DNA of 32,227 nt from NCBI GenBank assembly GCA_002435145.1, contig DJLT01000072.1:1-32227 (forward strand), given 5' to 3'. The DNA is from Neptuniibacter sp. UBA6509. Its GTDB lineage: Bacteria; Pseudomonadota; Gammaproteobacteria; Pseudomonadales; Balneatricaceae. Below are positions 24,107 through 32,227 of the stretch, piece by piece (the stretch's first letter is position 1; each line of letters begins with the position of its first letter). Position numbers and translations under genes: made by a program. The notes under the pieces are model-generated. The model saw only the letters and a program-made list of their open reading frames with translations. It was not told where the DNA came from and did not search any database.

Positions 24107-25597
24107 TCAGTACTCTGGATACAAGATATTCAGTGGTATAGAACGGCTGCCTTCAACAACAATCGCACAATGCTTACGTTTTAGCTTGCGAGGTTCTGTT
24201 ACACCACAAGAGTGAGCAATCATCTCGACTTCATAAACTAAGTGATTGTGATAATTTGCTACACGATCAGCTTTGACCTCTGGAACAAGCCCCCTTTGAA
24301 GATCAGGATCATGTGTCGTAATACCTGTCGGACAAGTGTTTTTATTACACTGTAGAGCCTGGATACAACCCAAAGCAAACATAAAGCCTCGGCCTGTCAC
24401 CGCGAAATCAGCCCCCATACAAATGGCTGCAGCAACATCAGTCGGATTAATAAGTTTGCCCGAAGCGATGACGCGTACACGTTTTCGTAAATCATGTGAC
24501 ATCAATTTATTAACGACGATAGGTAAACTCTCACGCAACGGTAAACCTACACTATCCATTAGCGGCATCGGCGCTGCGCCTGTCCCCCCATCACAACCAT
24601 CAAGGGTGATGAAATCTGGCGCATACTCAACACCTCGCTCTGTCACTTTCTCACAGAATTCGTCTAACCATTCAGAGTCACCTAAAACCATTTTAAAGCC
24701 ACAAGGTTTACCGGTAACGGTACGAACATGCTCGATCATATCAAGCAATTCATCAATAGAGGCTATATCAGGATGTCTGTTCGGGCTAAGAGAGTCTTCG
24801 CCTATTGGAATACCACGTACTGCTGCAATTTCAGGCGTCACTTTCTCCGCAGGAAGAATCCCCCCTTTACCAGGTTTAGCACCTTGACTGAGCTTGATTT
24901 CAAACATTTTAACTTGAGGAAGCGCGCCTTTTTCTTTTAGCTTTTCATCACAAAGTTTGCCATCAGCGTCCCTAAGTCCGTATTTAGCCGTGCCTATTTG
25001 ATAAACAATATCGCACCCGGCTTCTAAGTGAAAAGGAGATACCCCTCCTTCTCCGGTGTTCATCCAGCAACCTGCTTTTTTAGCACCTTGTGCCAAAGCT
25101 TGCACTGCCGGCTTCGACATTGCACCGTAGCTCATACCCGATATATTAAAGAAGGAAGCTGCATCATAGGGTTCACGACAATAAGGCCCAATGCGCAAAC
25201 TTTGGGTTTTAACGGCATCTTCTTTTAAGGTAGGAAAAGGACAATTCAAGAAATAATAAGTGCCCGGTATTCTCAAATCACGTGAAGAACCAAAAGCGAT
25301 CGTGCTATCAACGTTTTTAGCCGCGCGATATACCCAAGAGCGCTGCGCTCGGTTAAACGGCATCTCCTCTCGATCCATCGCAAAGAAATATTGACGAAAA
25401 AACTCTCCCACATGCTCAAAAAAATACCTAAAGCGGCCAATTAAAGGATAATTTCGCCTTATCGTCTGGGCAGTTTGATGTTTATCTATCTGGTAAATAA
25501 CCAAAGCAACCACTGAAGCGATTACAAATAGCAGAAGAAATGCAATACCAACAAAAGCAATAAAGTTAATCGCAAAGCTAGTAACAGAATCATTCAT
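24107..25597 (-). CDS. Membrane-anchored FMN-binding glutamate synthase family protein
   Basis: A 496-residue protein with the FMN/iron-sulfur synthase domain of GltB but no glutaminase domain. Residues 9-34 are an N-terminal membrane helix. The barrel (about 95-470) includes NISGMSYGAMS (151-161), TGEGGVSPFH, FEIKLSQGAKPGKGGILPAEK, TLDGCDGGTGAAP and the FAVTGRGFMFALGCIQ region. C411, C417 and C422 have exactly the C-x5-C-x4-C spacing of the GltB 3Fe-4S cluster. The family may make glutamate from an ammonia source or act on another substrate; this is not established. AGGAGG lies eight bases before the ATG. It stands alone, convergent with the small gene at 23828. Confidence 0.9.
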   Translation of the reverse strand: MNDSVTSFAINFIAFVGIAFLLLFVIASVVALVIYQIDKHQTAQTIRRNYPLIGRFRYFFEHVGEFFRQYFFAMDREEMPFNRAQRSWVYRAAKNVDSTIAFGSSRDLRIPGTYYFLNCPFPTLKEDAVKTQSLRIGPYCREPYDAASFFNISGMSYGAMSKPAVQALAQGAKKAGCWMNTGEGGVSPFHLEAGCDIVYQIGTAKYGLRDADGKLCDEKLKEKGALPQVKMFEIKLSQGAKPGKGGILPAEKVTPEIAAVRGIPIGEDSLSPNRHPDIASIDELLDMIEHVRTVTGKPCGFKMVLGDSEWLDEFCEKVTERGVEYAPDFITLDGCDGGTGAAPMPLMDSVGLPLRESLPIVVNKLMSHDLRKRVRVIASGKLINPTDVAAAICMGADFAVTGRGFMFALGCIQALQCNKNTCPTGITTHDPDLQRGLVPEVKADRVANYHNHLVYEVEMIAHSCGVTEPRKLKRKHCAIVVEGSRSIPLNILYPEY

Positions 25598-26100
25598 GCA
25601 ATAGGCCTCCTATAAGACTATGCATTGCACCTTAAATGGCACTTTTACTTATTTTTTATGATCTTATCACTCAAGAGTAAATAGATAAGCGCAAAATATC
25701 TAATAATGTCAGACTTAATCAGCTATTTTCGAACAAAAACATATAAATATAGCTTTATCACGGCACAATCGTTCCCTTCTTCCCAAAATAAGCATTCAAC
25801 AATAGCCTATTTAACATCTTAAATTTGCAAAAACCCTTTGCCTAGAGGTATTGTACGTCGCTCTAAATCTAAGTTAGTACTTTTTGACTAATTTCAGATG
25901 AATAAATTACGCCAAAATGATGAATAACAGCTCCATTCTACATTGCCAGATAGCGCTTGTTTTTAGCTAAAGTGCCCTCATCTAACTATATTGAATGTAG
26001 AATGAAGCAACAGTAGCTCTTGAGACGCGTTAACTAAACGCTGTCTGAAATATTGTTTTGAACTCTGATTATTGCAACTATTTAAGTGGAAGACCTATTC
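25598..26100. other. Intergenic region and structured leader upstream of folE2
   Basis: About 500 AT-rich bases, no gene found. It must hold the glutamate-synthase-like promoter and the folE2 promoter. The folE2-proximal part contains the inverted repeats listed separately. I looked for a Zur-type palindrome (GTTATA-like arms) and saw none. Confidence 0.6.
25934..26046 (+). promoter_or_regulatory. Nested inverted repeats in the folE2 upstream region
   Basis: CATTCTACATT (25934-25944) and AATGTAGAATG (25994-26004) are a perfect 11-bp inverted repeat with 49 bases between. A second hairpin follows: AGACGCGTT (26023-26031) pairs with AACGC (26037-26041) and GTCT (26043-26046) around AACTA, with a single bulged T. 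The ribosome site of folE2 lies about 40 bases on. These may fold in the mRNA or be protein-binding sites. Confidence 0.4.
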
Positions 26101-27036
26101 ATGACCAATTTGCCTGACGTTACCAGTAACCAAAACCCTGAGATTCACGGCTCTTTGGATTGGGTAGGCATGAACGGAATAACCGTCCCATTGCAATTCG
26201 AAGACAGTAAGCTGGGTGTCAATGATATAGAAGCCCGTGTAAATACCTACGTTAACTTGGTTAACCCCAAAGTTAAGGGTATTCATATGTCCCGCTTATA
26301 CTTAGCATTAAGTAACTTTTTTGAAAACCAAACACTTAATGTGCCAGCACTAACCGACTTTTTATCTCATCTTTTAGACAGCCATCACGATATCAGTACT
26401 CAGGTATTCCTTAATTTCGAATTTGATTTCTTAATTAAGCGCGATGCTCTTAAAAGTGATAATAACGGCTGGAAAAACTATAAAACGACCCTGCGCGCTA
26501 CGCTGAAAAATGATGAAGTTGTTTTGGAACTCGCAACACGTGTTCCTTACTCTTCTACGTGCCCATGCTCTGCAGCCTTAGCTCGTCAGCTGTTACAACA
26601 AGCATTTAGTGCTGATTTTGAAGGTAAAGAAGGCATCAATGTCGAAGATGTAGAAAAATGGTTACTCTCTGAGAAAGGCTCTTTTGCTACTCCTCATAGT
26701 CAACGTAGCCAAGCAACTGCGTGGGTTAAGTTAACGAAAGATATGGGCGCTTTCCCTCTGACTGATCTAATCGATCAAGTTGAAGATGCACTGAAAACAC
26801 CCGTACAAACAGCGGTAAAACGTGCGGATGAACAGGAGTTTGCCCGTTTAAATGGTCACAACTTAATGTTCTGCGAAGATGCTGCTCGCCGTGTTAAACA
26901 GGCATTACAGAATCAGCCTCTTTATTCTGATTTCTGGCTTAAAGTAGAACACTTTGAAAGCCTACACGCTCATGATGCAGTGGCATTGGCATCTAAAGGA
27001 ATCGAAGGCGGCTACAGCCCGGCAGATTATAGTTAA
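26101..27036 (+). CDS. folE2: GTP cyclohydrolase FolE2 (type IB)
   Basis: A 311-residue enzyme making 7,8-dihydroneopterin triphosphate from GTP for folate (and queuosine) synthesis. It is the COG1469 type, not the small zinc FolE. Evidence: VPLQFEDSKLGVN and IEARVNTYVNL early, then GIHMSRLYLAL (60-70), the presumed catalytic/metal CPCS at 154-157 after VPYSST, PHSQRS at 198-203, and the C-terminal ESLHAHDAVALA. I start at ATG 26101: GGAAG stands eight bases before it. An in-frame GTG at 26086 would overlap that site. FolE2 can use metals other than zinc and in some bacteria is induced by zinc limitation; I saw no Zur-like site here. A strong terminator follows. Confidence 0.95.
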   Translation: MTNLPDVTSNQNPEIHGSLDWVGMNGITVPLQFEDSKLGVNDIEARVNTYVNLVNPKVKGIHMSRLYLALSNFFENQTLNVPALTDFLSHLLDSHHDISTQVFLNFEFDFLIKRDALKSDNNGWKNYKTTLRATLKNDEVVLELATRVPYSSTCPCSAALARQLLQQAFSADFEGKEGINVEDVEKWLLSEKGSFATPHSQRSQATAWVKLTKDMGAFPLTDLIDQVEDALKTPVQTAVKRADEQEFARLNGHNLMFCEDAARRVKQALQNQPLYSDFWLKVEHFESLHAHDAVALASKGIEGGYSPADYS

Positions 27037-27051
27037 ACTCAACAGCTATAT

Positions 27052-27090
27052 AAAAAACGCCGCTACGGTTTAACCGCGCGGCGTTTTTTT
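27052..27090. terminator. Bidirectional Rho-independent terminator
   Basis: ACGCCGC (27057-27063) pairs with GCGGCG (27078-27083), with CGGTT/AACCG able to pair inside the loop. It is flanked by six A on the left and seven T on the right, so it can end folE2 (plus) and glmS (minus). Confidence 0.9.
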
Positions 27091-27105
27091 ATGCCTAATT
27101 TAATA

Positions 27106-28929
27106 TTATTCAACGGTTACAGACTTAGCCAAGTTACGTGGTTGATCAACATCAGTGCCTTTTAACACAGCAACATGATATGAAAATAGCTGTAACGGAA
27201 TGGTATAGAGAACCGGCTGCATCACCTCATCACACTCAGGCATATTCAATAAATACGTTGCTTCCTCTTTACTGACTCGATCAGAGCCTGCAAAAACGAA
27301 CAATTCTCCACCACGTGCTTTCACTTCCTGAAGATTTGCTTTGAGTTTATCGAGCATATCGTTTTGAGGAGCCACAGCAACTACAGGCATATCCTTATCA
27401 ACTAAAGCGAGAGGGCCATGTTTTAGTTCGCCTGCGGGGTAAGATTCCGCATGAATGTAGGAGATCTCTTTTAACTTAAGCGCGCCTTCTTTAGCGATCG
27501 GATACAAAGTACCACGGCCTAAGAATAAAGCGTGGTTCTTCTCTGCAAACGCTTGGGACATGTTTTCAATATCTGAATCCATACCTAATGCATTCTCAAC
27601 TTGTAGAGGTAACGCTCTTAATGCTTGAATAATCCGAGCTTCCGTATCAGCCGTCATATTGTTTCTACGGCCTAACGCAATCGTCGTTAACATTAGCGCA
27701 ACAAGCTGTGTAGTAAATGCCTTTGTGGACGCAACACCGATCTCAGGGCCCGCATTAGTCATCAAACATAGATCTGATTCACGTACTAAGGTGCTTCCAG
27801 GCACGTTGCAGATAACAAGTGAGGCCAACACGCGAGACTTAACTTCACGAAGAGCGGCTAAGGTATCGGCTGTTTCACCTGATTGAGAGATCGTTAAGAA
27901 CAAAGTGCCCTCAGCAATCACTACAGGTCGATAGCGGTACTCACTTGCCACCTCAATCATACAAGGGATGCCGACTAGATCTTCAATCCAATATTTAGCA
28001 ACAAGGCCAGCATGGAAGCTTGTTCCGCAAGCAATAATCTGTACCTGTTTTACTTGATCAAAAACGGCTGCCGCTTGGCTACCAAAGCACTGCTCTAGTA
28101 ATTTATCACCGCTAATCCTGCCTTCAAGACAAGCGCTAATAACCTCAGGCTGTTCGTAGATCTCTTTAAGCATATAATGCTTAAATTCGCCTTTATCCGC
28201 TGCGCTAATACCGTGTTCAAATTGCGTAACTTCACGCTCAACAGCTTCGCCATTATGATCAAAAACAGTAATTTCAGAAGCGGTTAACGTTGCAACATCA
28301 CCATCTTCTAAAAACATAAAGCGGTCAGTTACTTGCAGTAAAGCAAGCTGATCAGAAGCAATAAAATTCTCACCGATGCCCACACCAATAACTAAAGGGC
28401 TACCTTTTCGTGCGGTTACTAACTGCTCAGGATGGTCCTTATGAATCACCCCAAGTGCATATGCACCTTCTAACTGTTTGATAATACTGGCTACAGCATT
28501 TTGCAATACAGGTTCGGTTTTCAACTGCTTAGCAAGTAAATGAGCGATCACTTCAGTGTCAGTATCAGAAGAAAATACATAGCCATCACTCTGAAGCATC
28601 TCTTTGAGCGCTTCAAAGTTTTCAATAATGCCATTATGCACAATAGCTAAAAGATCAGACGACATGTGCGGATGTGCATTACGTTCATGAGGGACACCAT
28701 GTGTCGCCCAACGCGTGTGCGCAATACCTGTTGTACCTATCAGCGGGTTATCTTGTAATGCATCCGCTAACGACTGTACTTTACCATTGCGACGGCAACG
28801 CTCCACTTGTGATCCGGTATAAAGTGCGACACCCGCAGAGTCATATCCTCGGTATTCAAGACGGCGCAAGCCTTCCACTAAAATATCTTGTACAGGGCGT
28901 GCAGCAACGGCACCTACAATTCCACACAT
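27106..28929 (-). CDS. glmS: Glutamine--fructose-6-phosphate aminotransferase GlmS
   Basis: A 607-residue enzyme that makes glucosamine-6-phosphate from fructose-6-phosphate and glutamine, committing carbon to peptidoglycan and LPS. The N-terminal nucleophile amidotransferase (1-240) starts with catalytic C2 (MCGIVGAV) and has RWATHG, the NG pair at 99-100 and the TDTEV motif. Two SIS domains follow (about 285-420, 455-590; CGTSFHAG and KEGALKLKEISYIHAE). The C-terminal DQPRNLAKSVTVE is the family signature. glmU ends one base upstream and AGGA lies seven bases before the ATG, inside glmU. So there is no room for a glmS leader ribozyme; control is at operon level or on the mRNA. Confidence 0.98.
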   Translation of the reverse strand: MCGIVGAVAARPVQDILVEGLRRLEYRGYDSAGVALYTGSQVERCRRNGKVQSLADALQDNPLIGTTGIAHTRWATHGVPHERNAHPHMSSDLLAIVHNGIIENFEALKEMLQSDGYVFSSDTDTEVIAHLLAKQLKTEPVLQNAVASIIKQLEGAYALGVIHKDHPEQLVTARKGSPLVIGVGIGENFIASDQLALLQVTDRFMFLEDGDVATLTASEITVFDHNGEAVEREVTQFEHGISAADKGEFKHYMLKEIYEQPEVISACLEGRISGDKLLEQCFGSQAAAVFDQVKQVQIIACGTSFHAGLVAKYWIEDLVGIPCMIEVASEYRYRPVVIAEGTLFLTISQSGETADTLAALREVKSRVLASLVICNVPGSTLVRESDLCLMTNAGPEIGVASTKAFTTQLVALMLTTIALGRRNNMTADTEARIIQALRALPLQVENALGMDSDIENMSQAFAEKNHALFLGRGTLYPIAKEGALKLKEISYIHAESYPAGELKHGPLALVDKDMPVVAVAPQNDMLDKLKANLQEVKARGGELFVFAGSDRVSKEEATYLLNMPECDEVMQPVLYTIPLQLFSYHVAVLKGTDVDQPRNLAKSVTVE

Positions 28930-28930
28930 A

Positions 28931-30304
28931 TTAGTTTCCTTTCTCTTTTTTCTGCGGACGCGGCCAATTCTTAATTGAGGTTTGTTTCGCCCTTGTAACA
29001 GCTAATGCAGCTGGATCAATATCTTTGCTAATTGTAGAGCCTGCACCAACCGTTGCCATTTTGCCTACTTTGACTGGGGCAACGAGAGCTGTATTTGAAC
29101 CAATGAATGCATTATCGTCGATTTCAGTCGTTGATTTATTAACACCATCGTAATTACAGGTAATAGTACCCGCACCTACATTTACATCTTTACCTAAAAT
29201 TGCATCACCAACGTAAGACAGGTGATTAATTTTAGATCCCTCTCCAACAATCGCTTTTTTGGTTTCAACAAAGTTACCGATTTTCGCTTTGTTAGCCAGC
29301 TGAGTACCTGGACGTAGACGCGCAAAGGGACCTATATCACATGATTCAGCAACCACCGCATCTTCAATAACCGTATTAGCTTTTATATGTGTGCCAGCAC
29401 CAATCGTACAATTTTTTAGATAGCAGTTAGGCTCAATAATAACGTTATCTCCCAGCGTTACATCGCCTTCCAGTACAACATTCACATCGATCAGTAGATC
29501 CAGTCCAATATTTACATTGCCTCTCACATCTATACGAGAAGGGTCTGCAAGCGTAGCGCCATTAACCATCAACCACTCAGCACGTTGCAGTTGATACCAA
29601 CGCTCTAGTTCAGCCAGCTGAACACGATTGTTAACGCCCTGCACTTCCTCTTCGGCTTCTGGCTGTATTGCACTGATCTGCACACCACCCTGAGCAGCCA
29701 TGGCAATAATATCTGTCAGATAATATTCACCTTGGGCATTCTCAGAGGAAAGCTGAGGTAACCAGTCGGCTAAATATTGGCTTTTAACCGCTAATATTCC
29801 AGTGTTCACTTCAGTGATAAGATGCTGCTCAGCTGTTGCATCCTTATGTTCCACAATAGCGATAACCTGATCATCACTATTTCTAACAATACGGCCATAT
29901 CCTGTCGGATCTTTAAGATTTACCGTTAATAGTGCCAGATCTCCTGTGGCGGCAATGTTAACCATCTCTTGCATAGTCGCAGCTTGAGTTAAGGGAACAT
30001 CTCCATAGAGAATCAACACCACACTATCTTCGGCAACATTAGGCATTGCCTGAGCCACAGCATGACCTGTACCTTTCTGTTCAGCCTGCAAAGCAAAATT
30101 AAGTGTCTGACCTTCTAGCGATTGGCGAAGTAGGTCTGCTCCATGACCAATCACAACATGTGTATCAACATCAGCCATCTGCGTAGCTGTATCGATTACA
30201 TGTTGAACCATCGGCTTTCCACCGACTTTATGAAGTACTTTTGGCAGGTTTGATTTCATACGGCTGCCCTGTCCGGCAGCTAAAATGACAACGTCGACTG
30301 ACAT
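28931..30304 (-). CDS. glmU: Bifunctional GlmU (GlcN-1-P acetyltransferase / GlcNAc-1-P uridyltransferase)
   Basis: A 457-residue two-domain enzyme giving UDP-GlcNAc, precursor of peptidoglycan and lipid A. The N-terminal pyrophosphorylase has the motif LAAGQGSRMKSNLPKVLHK (8-26) and QKGTGHAVAQA for uridine binding, with YGDVPL. The C-terminal half is a left-handed beta helix of hexapeptide repeats (about 255-440), ending with the AGTITCNYDGVNKS and GSNTALVAPV acetyl-CoA segments and basic tail. It is the first gene of glmU-glmS. AAGGA is twelve bases before the ATG, a little long. The adjacent divergent gene is a TrmB regulator, with about 110 bases shared. Confidence 0.98.
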   Translation of the reverse strand: MSVDVVILAAGQGSRMKSNLPKVLHKVGGKPMVQHVIDTATQMADVDTHVVIGHGADLLRQSLEGQTLNFALQAEQKGTGHAVAQAMPNVAEDSVVLILYGDVPLTQAATMQEMVNIAATGDLALLTVNLKDPTGYGRIVRNSDDQVIAIVEHKDATAEQHLITEVNTGILAVKSQYLADWLPQLSSENAQGEYYLTDIIAMAAQGGVQISAIQPEAEEEVQGVNNRVQLAELERWYQLQRAEWLMVNGATLADPSRIDVRGNVNIGLDLLIDVNVVLEGDVTLGDNVIIEPNCYLKNCTIGAGTHIKANTVIEDAVVAESCDIGPFARLRPGTQLANKAKIGNFVETKKAIVGEGSKINHLSYVGDAILGKDVNVGAGTITCNYDGVNKSTTEIDDNAFIGSNTALVAPVKVGKMATVGAGSTISKDIDPAALAVTRAKQTSIKNWPRPQKKEKGN

Positions 30305-30414
30305 AATGTAAAACTATCCTTGTGGCCTTGCGCCTAGATTAATAATTACCGCTTTATTATTGACGCACTTTAAAGTAAAAATAGTTTCATACAATCCCTT
30401 TTGTCACAAACTTT

Positions 30415-31164
30415 ATGACAATTATGAATAATGAAATATTTGAACTACTCGGCTTAACAGCCCGTGAAACTGAGATCTATAGGGCCCTTCTCTCTTTAGG
30501 AGCAAGTTCCATTCGCGCAATTGCTGATAAATCTGACATTAATCGTGGCAGCACATACGAAAGTCTCAAAGAGATGCAACGTAAAGGGATCGTTACGTAC
30601 CTTCCTAAAGGTAAACGTCGCCTATTTTCTCCAGTCGACCCAGATTACTTATTACAACTTGCTGAAGAGCGCCGTTCAGGAATAGAACAAGCGATAGACA
30701 CACTTAAACAGAGTATTATTCCTGAACTTCAGCACTTAAAGCCTGACTTTAATACTGCTAATGTTCAATTCTATGAGGGTGATGAGGGTATAGAACATGT
30801 ACTTAAAGATATTCTAGGGACTGTTGATAATTCTGAGGAACAAAGCTATTCAGTCTTCTCCTCTAAGCCGATTAGGCAACACCTTTATCGACCTTTCCCC
30901 AACTTCACTAATCAACGTATACAGCGTGGTATAAGCGTACAGGTAATAGCAATTGGCGATGGCGGTGAGGATGCAGAGTTATCAGAACGTAAGTGGATAA
31001 AAACTGAGGGTAAAGTCGATGCTGCGTATATTGCTATCTATCCTCCCAAATGCGCCATTATCTCTCTGGCATCTGAGAATTATCCCACCGCGGTAGTGAT
31101 AAATTCAGCTGAAGTTGCAGCAGCTCAAAAGATTATCTTTAATACGCTTTGGCGGCTTTTATAA
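30415..31164 (+). CDS. TrmB-family transcriptional regulator
   Basis: A 249-residue regulator with a winged HTH at about 8-75 (LTARETEIYRALLSLGASSI, then INRGSTYESLKEMQRKGIV) of the TrmB/sugar-type class, followed by a short coiled segment (80-105) and a C-terminal domain of about 135 residues that resembles the TrmB effector half. TrmB proteins in archaea bind sugars to control sugar uptake genes. It is divergent from glmU and convergent with atpC. In pseudomonads a DeoR-type regulator (GlmR) sits beside glmS and controls amino-sugar genes, so control of glmUS by this protein is a fair inference. Two starts are possible (ATG 30415 or 30424); neither has a clear ribosome site. Confidence 0.87.
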   Translation: MTIMNNEIFELLGLTARETEIYRALLSLGASSIRAIADKSDINRGSTYESLKEMQRKGIVTYLPKGKRRLFSPVDPDYLLQLAEERRSGIEQAIDTLKQSIIPELQHLKPDFNTANVQFYEGDEGIEHVLKDILGTVDNSEEQSYSVFSSKPIRQHLYRPFPNFTNQRIQRGISVQVIAIGDGGEDAELSERKWIKTEGKVDAAYIAIYPPKCAIISLASENYPTAVVINSAEVAAAQKIIFNTLWRLL

Positions 31165-31237
31165 TAAGTAGGCTCTCCGCTAATGTCTTATCCTTCTCTG
31201 TATTGGCTACAGATTAATAAATAATTTTCCATAAACG

Positions 31238-31264
31238 AAAAAGGCAACCCGAAGGTTGCCTTTT
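31238..31264 (-). terminator. Terminator of the atp operon with UUCG tetraloop
   Basis: GGCAACC (31243-31249) pairs with GGTTGCC (31254-31260), extended by A/T pairs. On the minus strand the loop reads TTCG closed by a C-G pair, the very stable UUCG tetraloop, followed by TTTTT. It lies about 25 bases after atpC. Confidence 0.9.
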
Positions 31265-31288
31265 ATATCGTCGATTGTAAAAAGGGTC

Positions 31289-31714
31289 TTAGCGACCAAG
31301 CTTTTTACGAATCTCCTGTAGAGTACGAAGCTGAGCTGCTGCTTCTGCAAGCTGAGATGCCGCTTTCGAGTATTCGAACTCGGAAGTTTTATCAGCCATT
31401 GCTTGTTCAGCATGATTCTGAGCTTCTTGCGCTGCTGCTTCATCAAGGTCTGCTGCATGCAGAGCAGTGTCTGCAAGAATAGTTACCTTGTGAGGTTGAA
31501 CCTCGAAGAAGCCACCGGATACATAAAAGATATCCTGTTCGCCACCCTGTTTACGTAATTCGACAGGTCCTGGTTTCAGTTCCGTCAGAAGCGGAGCGTG
31601 ACCTGGGTAAACACCCAAGTCACCCAGGCTACCTGTTACGGATACGAATTCGATCAGGCCAGAGAAGATTTCGTTCTCAGCACTAACGATGTCGCAATGA
31701 ACAGTCATAGCCAT
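31289..31714 (-). CDS. atpC: ATP synthase F1 epsilon subunit AtpC
   Basis: A 141-residue subunit of the F1 rotor stalk that couples proton flow to ATP synthesis and inhibits wasteful hydrolysis. The N-terminal beta sandwich (1-86) has [27 protein letters not shown] and [19 protein letters not shown]; the C-terminal pair of helices (about 90-138) follows. GAGGT stands seven bases before ATG 31714. It is 32 bases after atpD, as expected for the last gene of atpIBEFHAGDC. Confidence 0.97.
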   Translation of the reverse strand: MAMTVHCDIVSAENEIFSGLIEFVSVTGSLGDLGVYPGHAPLLTELKPGPVELRKQGGEQDIFYVSGGFFEVQPHKVTILADTALHAADLDEAAAQEAQNHAEQAMADKTSEFEYSKAASQLAEAAAQLRTLQEIRKKLGR

Positions 31715-31746
31715 ATTTATACCTCGTAAAGGTTAGCTAAAAGCAT

Positions 31747-32227
<481 letters not shown>

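Noticed and set aside
24336-24887. A 183-codon frame on the opposite strand of the glutamate-synthase-like gene.
   Set aside because: It lies wholly inside a strongly conserved gene, has low-complexity Ser/Pro/Arg composition and no expression signals: a shadow frame.
26086-26100. GTG start five codons before the chosen folE2 start.
   Set aside because: The GGAAG ribosome site overlaps it and serves ATG 26101; the family normally starts near MTNLPDV.
25598-26100. Zur box that would explain zinc-limited folE2 expression.
   Set aside because: No GTTATA-type palindrome is present by eye.
28927-28933. Possible glmS leader ribozyme.
   Set aside because: Only one base separates glmU and glmS, and the ribosome site is inside glmU; there is no room for the ribozyme, which is known from Gram-positives.

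Overview
The window is a contiguous piece of a gammaproteobacterial chromosome, most likely from a marine member of the Oceanospirillales (Neptunomonas/Amphritea/Marinobacterium-like; inferred from gene content, moderate AT richness and protein style, not proven). Evidence for this includes ubiC-ubiA followed by phoB-phoR, a Pil-Chp type chemosensory operon, HexR, a stand-alone FMN glutamate synthase, FolE2, and glmS-glmU next to the end of the atp operon. I see no prophage, transposase, CRISPR array, tRNA or rRNA.

Layout. 1-3.0 kb: a diguanylate cyclase with an unusual DsbA-fold plus degenerate-receiver N-terminus, then a two-gene GST / FMN-oxidase unit divergent from a LysR regulator with a T-N11-A operator between them. 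4.0-8.3 kb: DUF1415, ubiC, ubiA, a Pho box, phoB and phoR. 8.4-10.5 kb: cysZ with a small membrane protein, and a zinc-free MDR oxidoreductase. 10.5-19.1 kb: a six-gene minus-strand chemosensory operon (PilG-like, PilH-like, CheW/PilI, PilJ-like MCP, ChpA-like hybrid CheA, and a periplasmic PilJ-N protein). It lacks CheR and CheB. 19.5-20.8 kb: DUF416 with two small envelope proteins, one rich in cysteine. 21.0-24.1 kb: hexR, an SH3-domain membrane protein whose 5' end appears frameshifted, and a 65-residue PA3496-like protein with its own terminator. 24.1-27.1 kb: a membrane-anchored glutamate-synthase-like protein, and folE2 with a structured leader. 27.1-32.2 kb: glmU-glmS (UDP-GlcNAc synthesis), a divergent TrmB-family regulator, and atpC-atpD cut by the right edge.

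How the genes work together. ubiC and ubiA catalyse the first two committed steps of ubiquinone synthesis. PhoBR is the phosphate-starvation two-component system, probably autoregulated through the Pho box. The Chp-like operon forms a complete phosphorelay (receptor, adaptor, kinase, two response regulators) that in relatives controls twitching or surface behaviour. The diguanylate cyclase may add c-di-GMP control. glmU and glmS feed peptidoglycan and LPS precursors. The most unusual parts are the architecture of the chemosensory operon, with a triplicated N-terminal module in ChpA, a detached periplasmic sensor domain and a pseudo-receiver in the PilG-like protein, and the thioredoxin-fold diguanylate cyclase.
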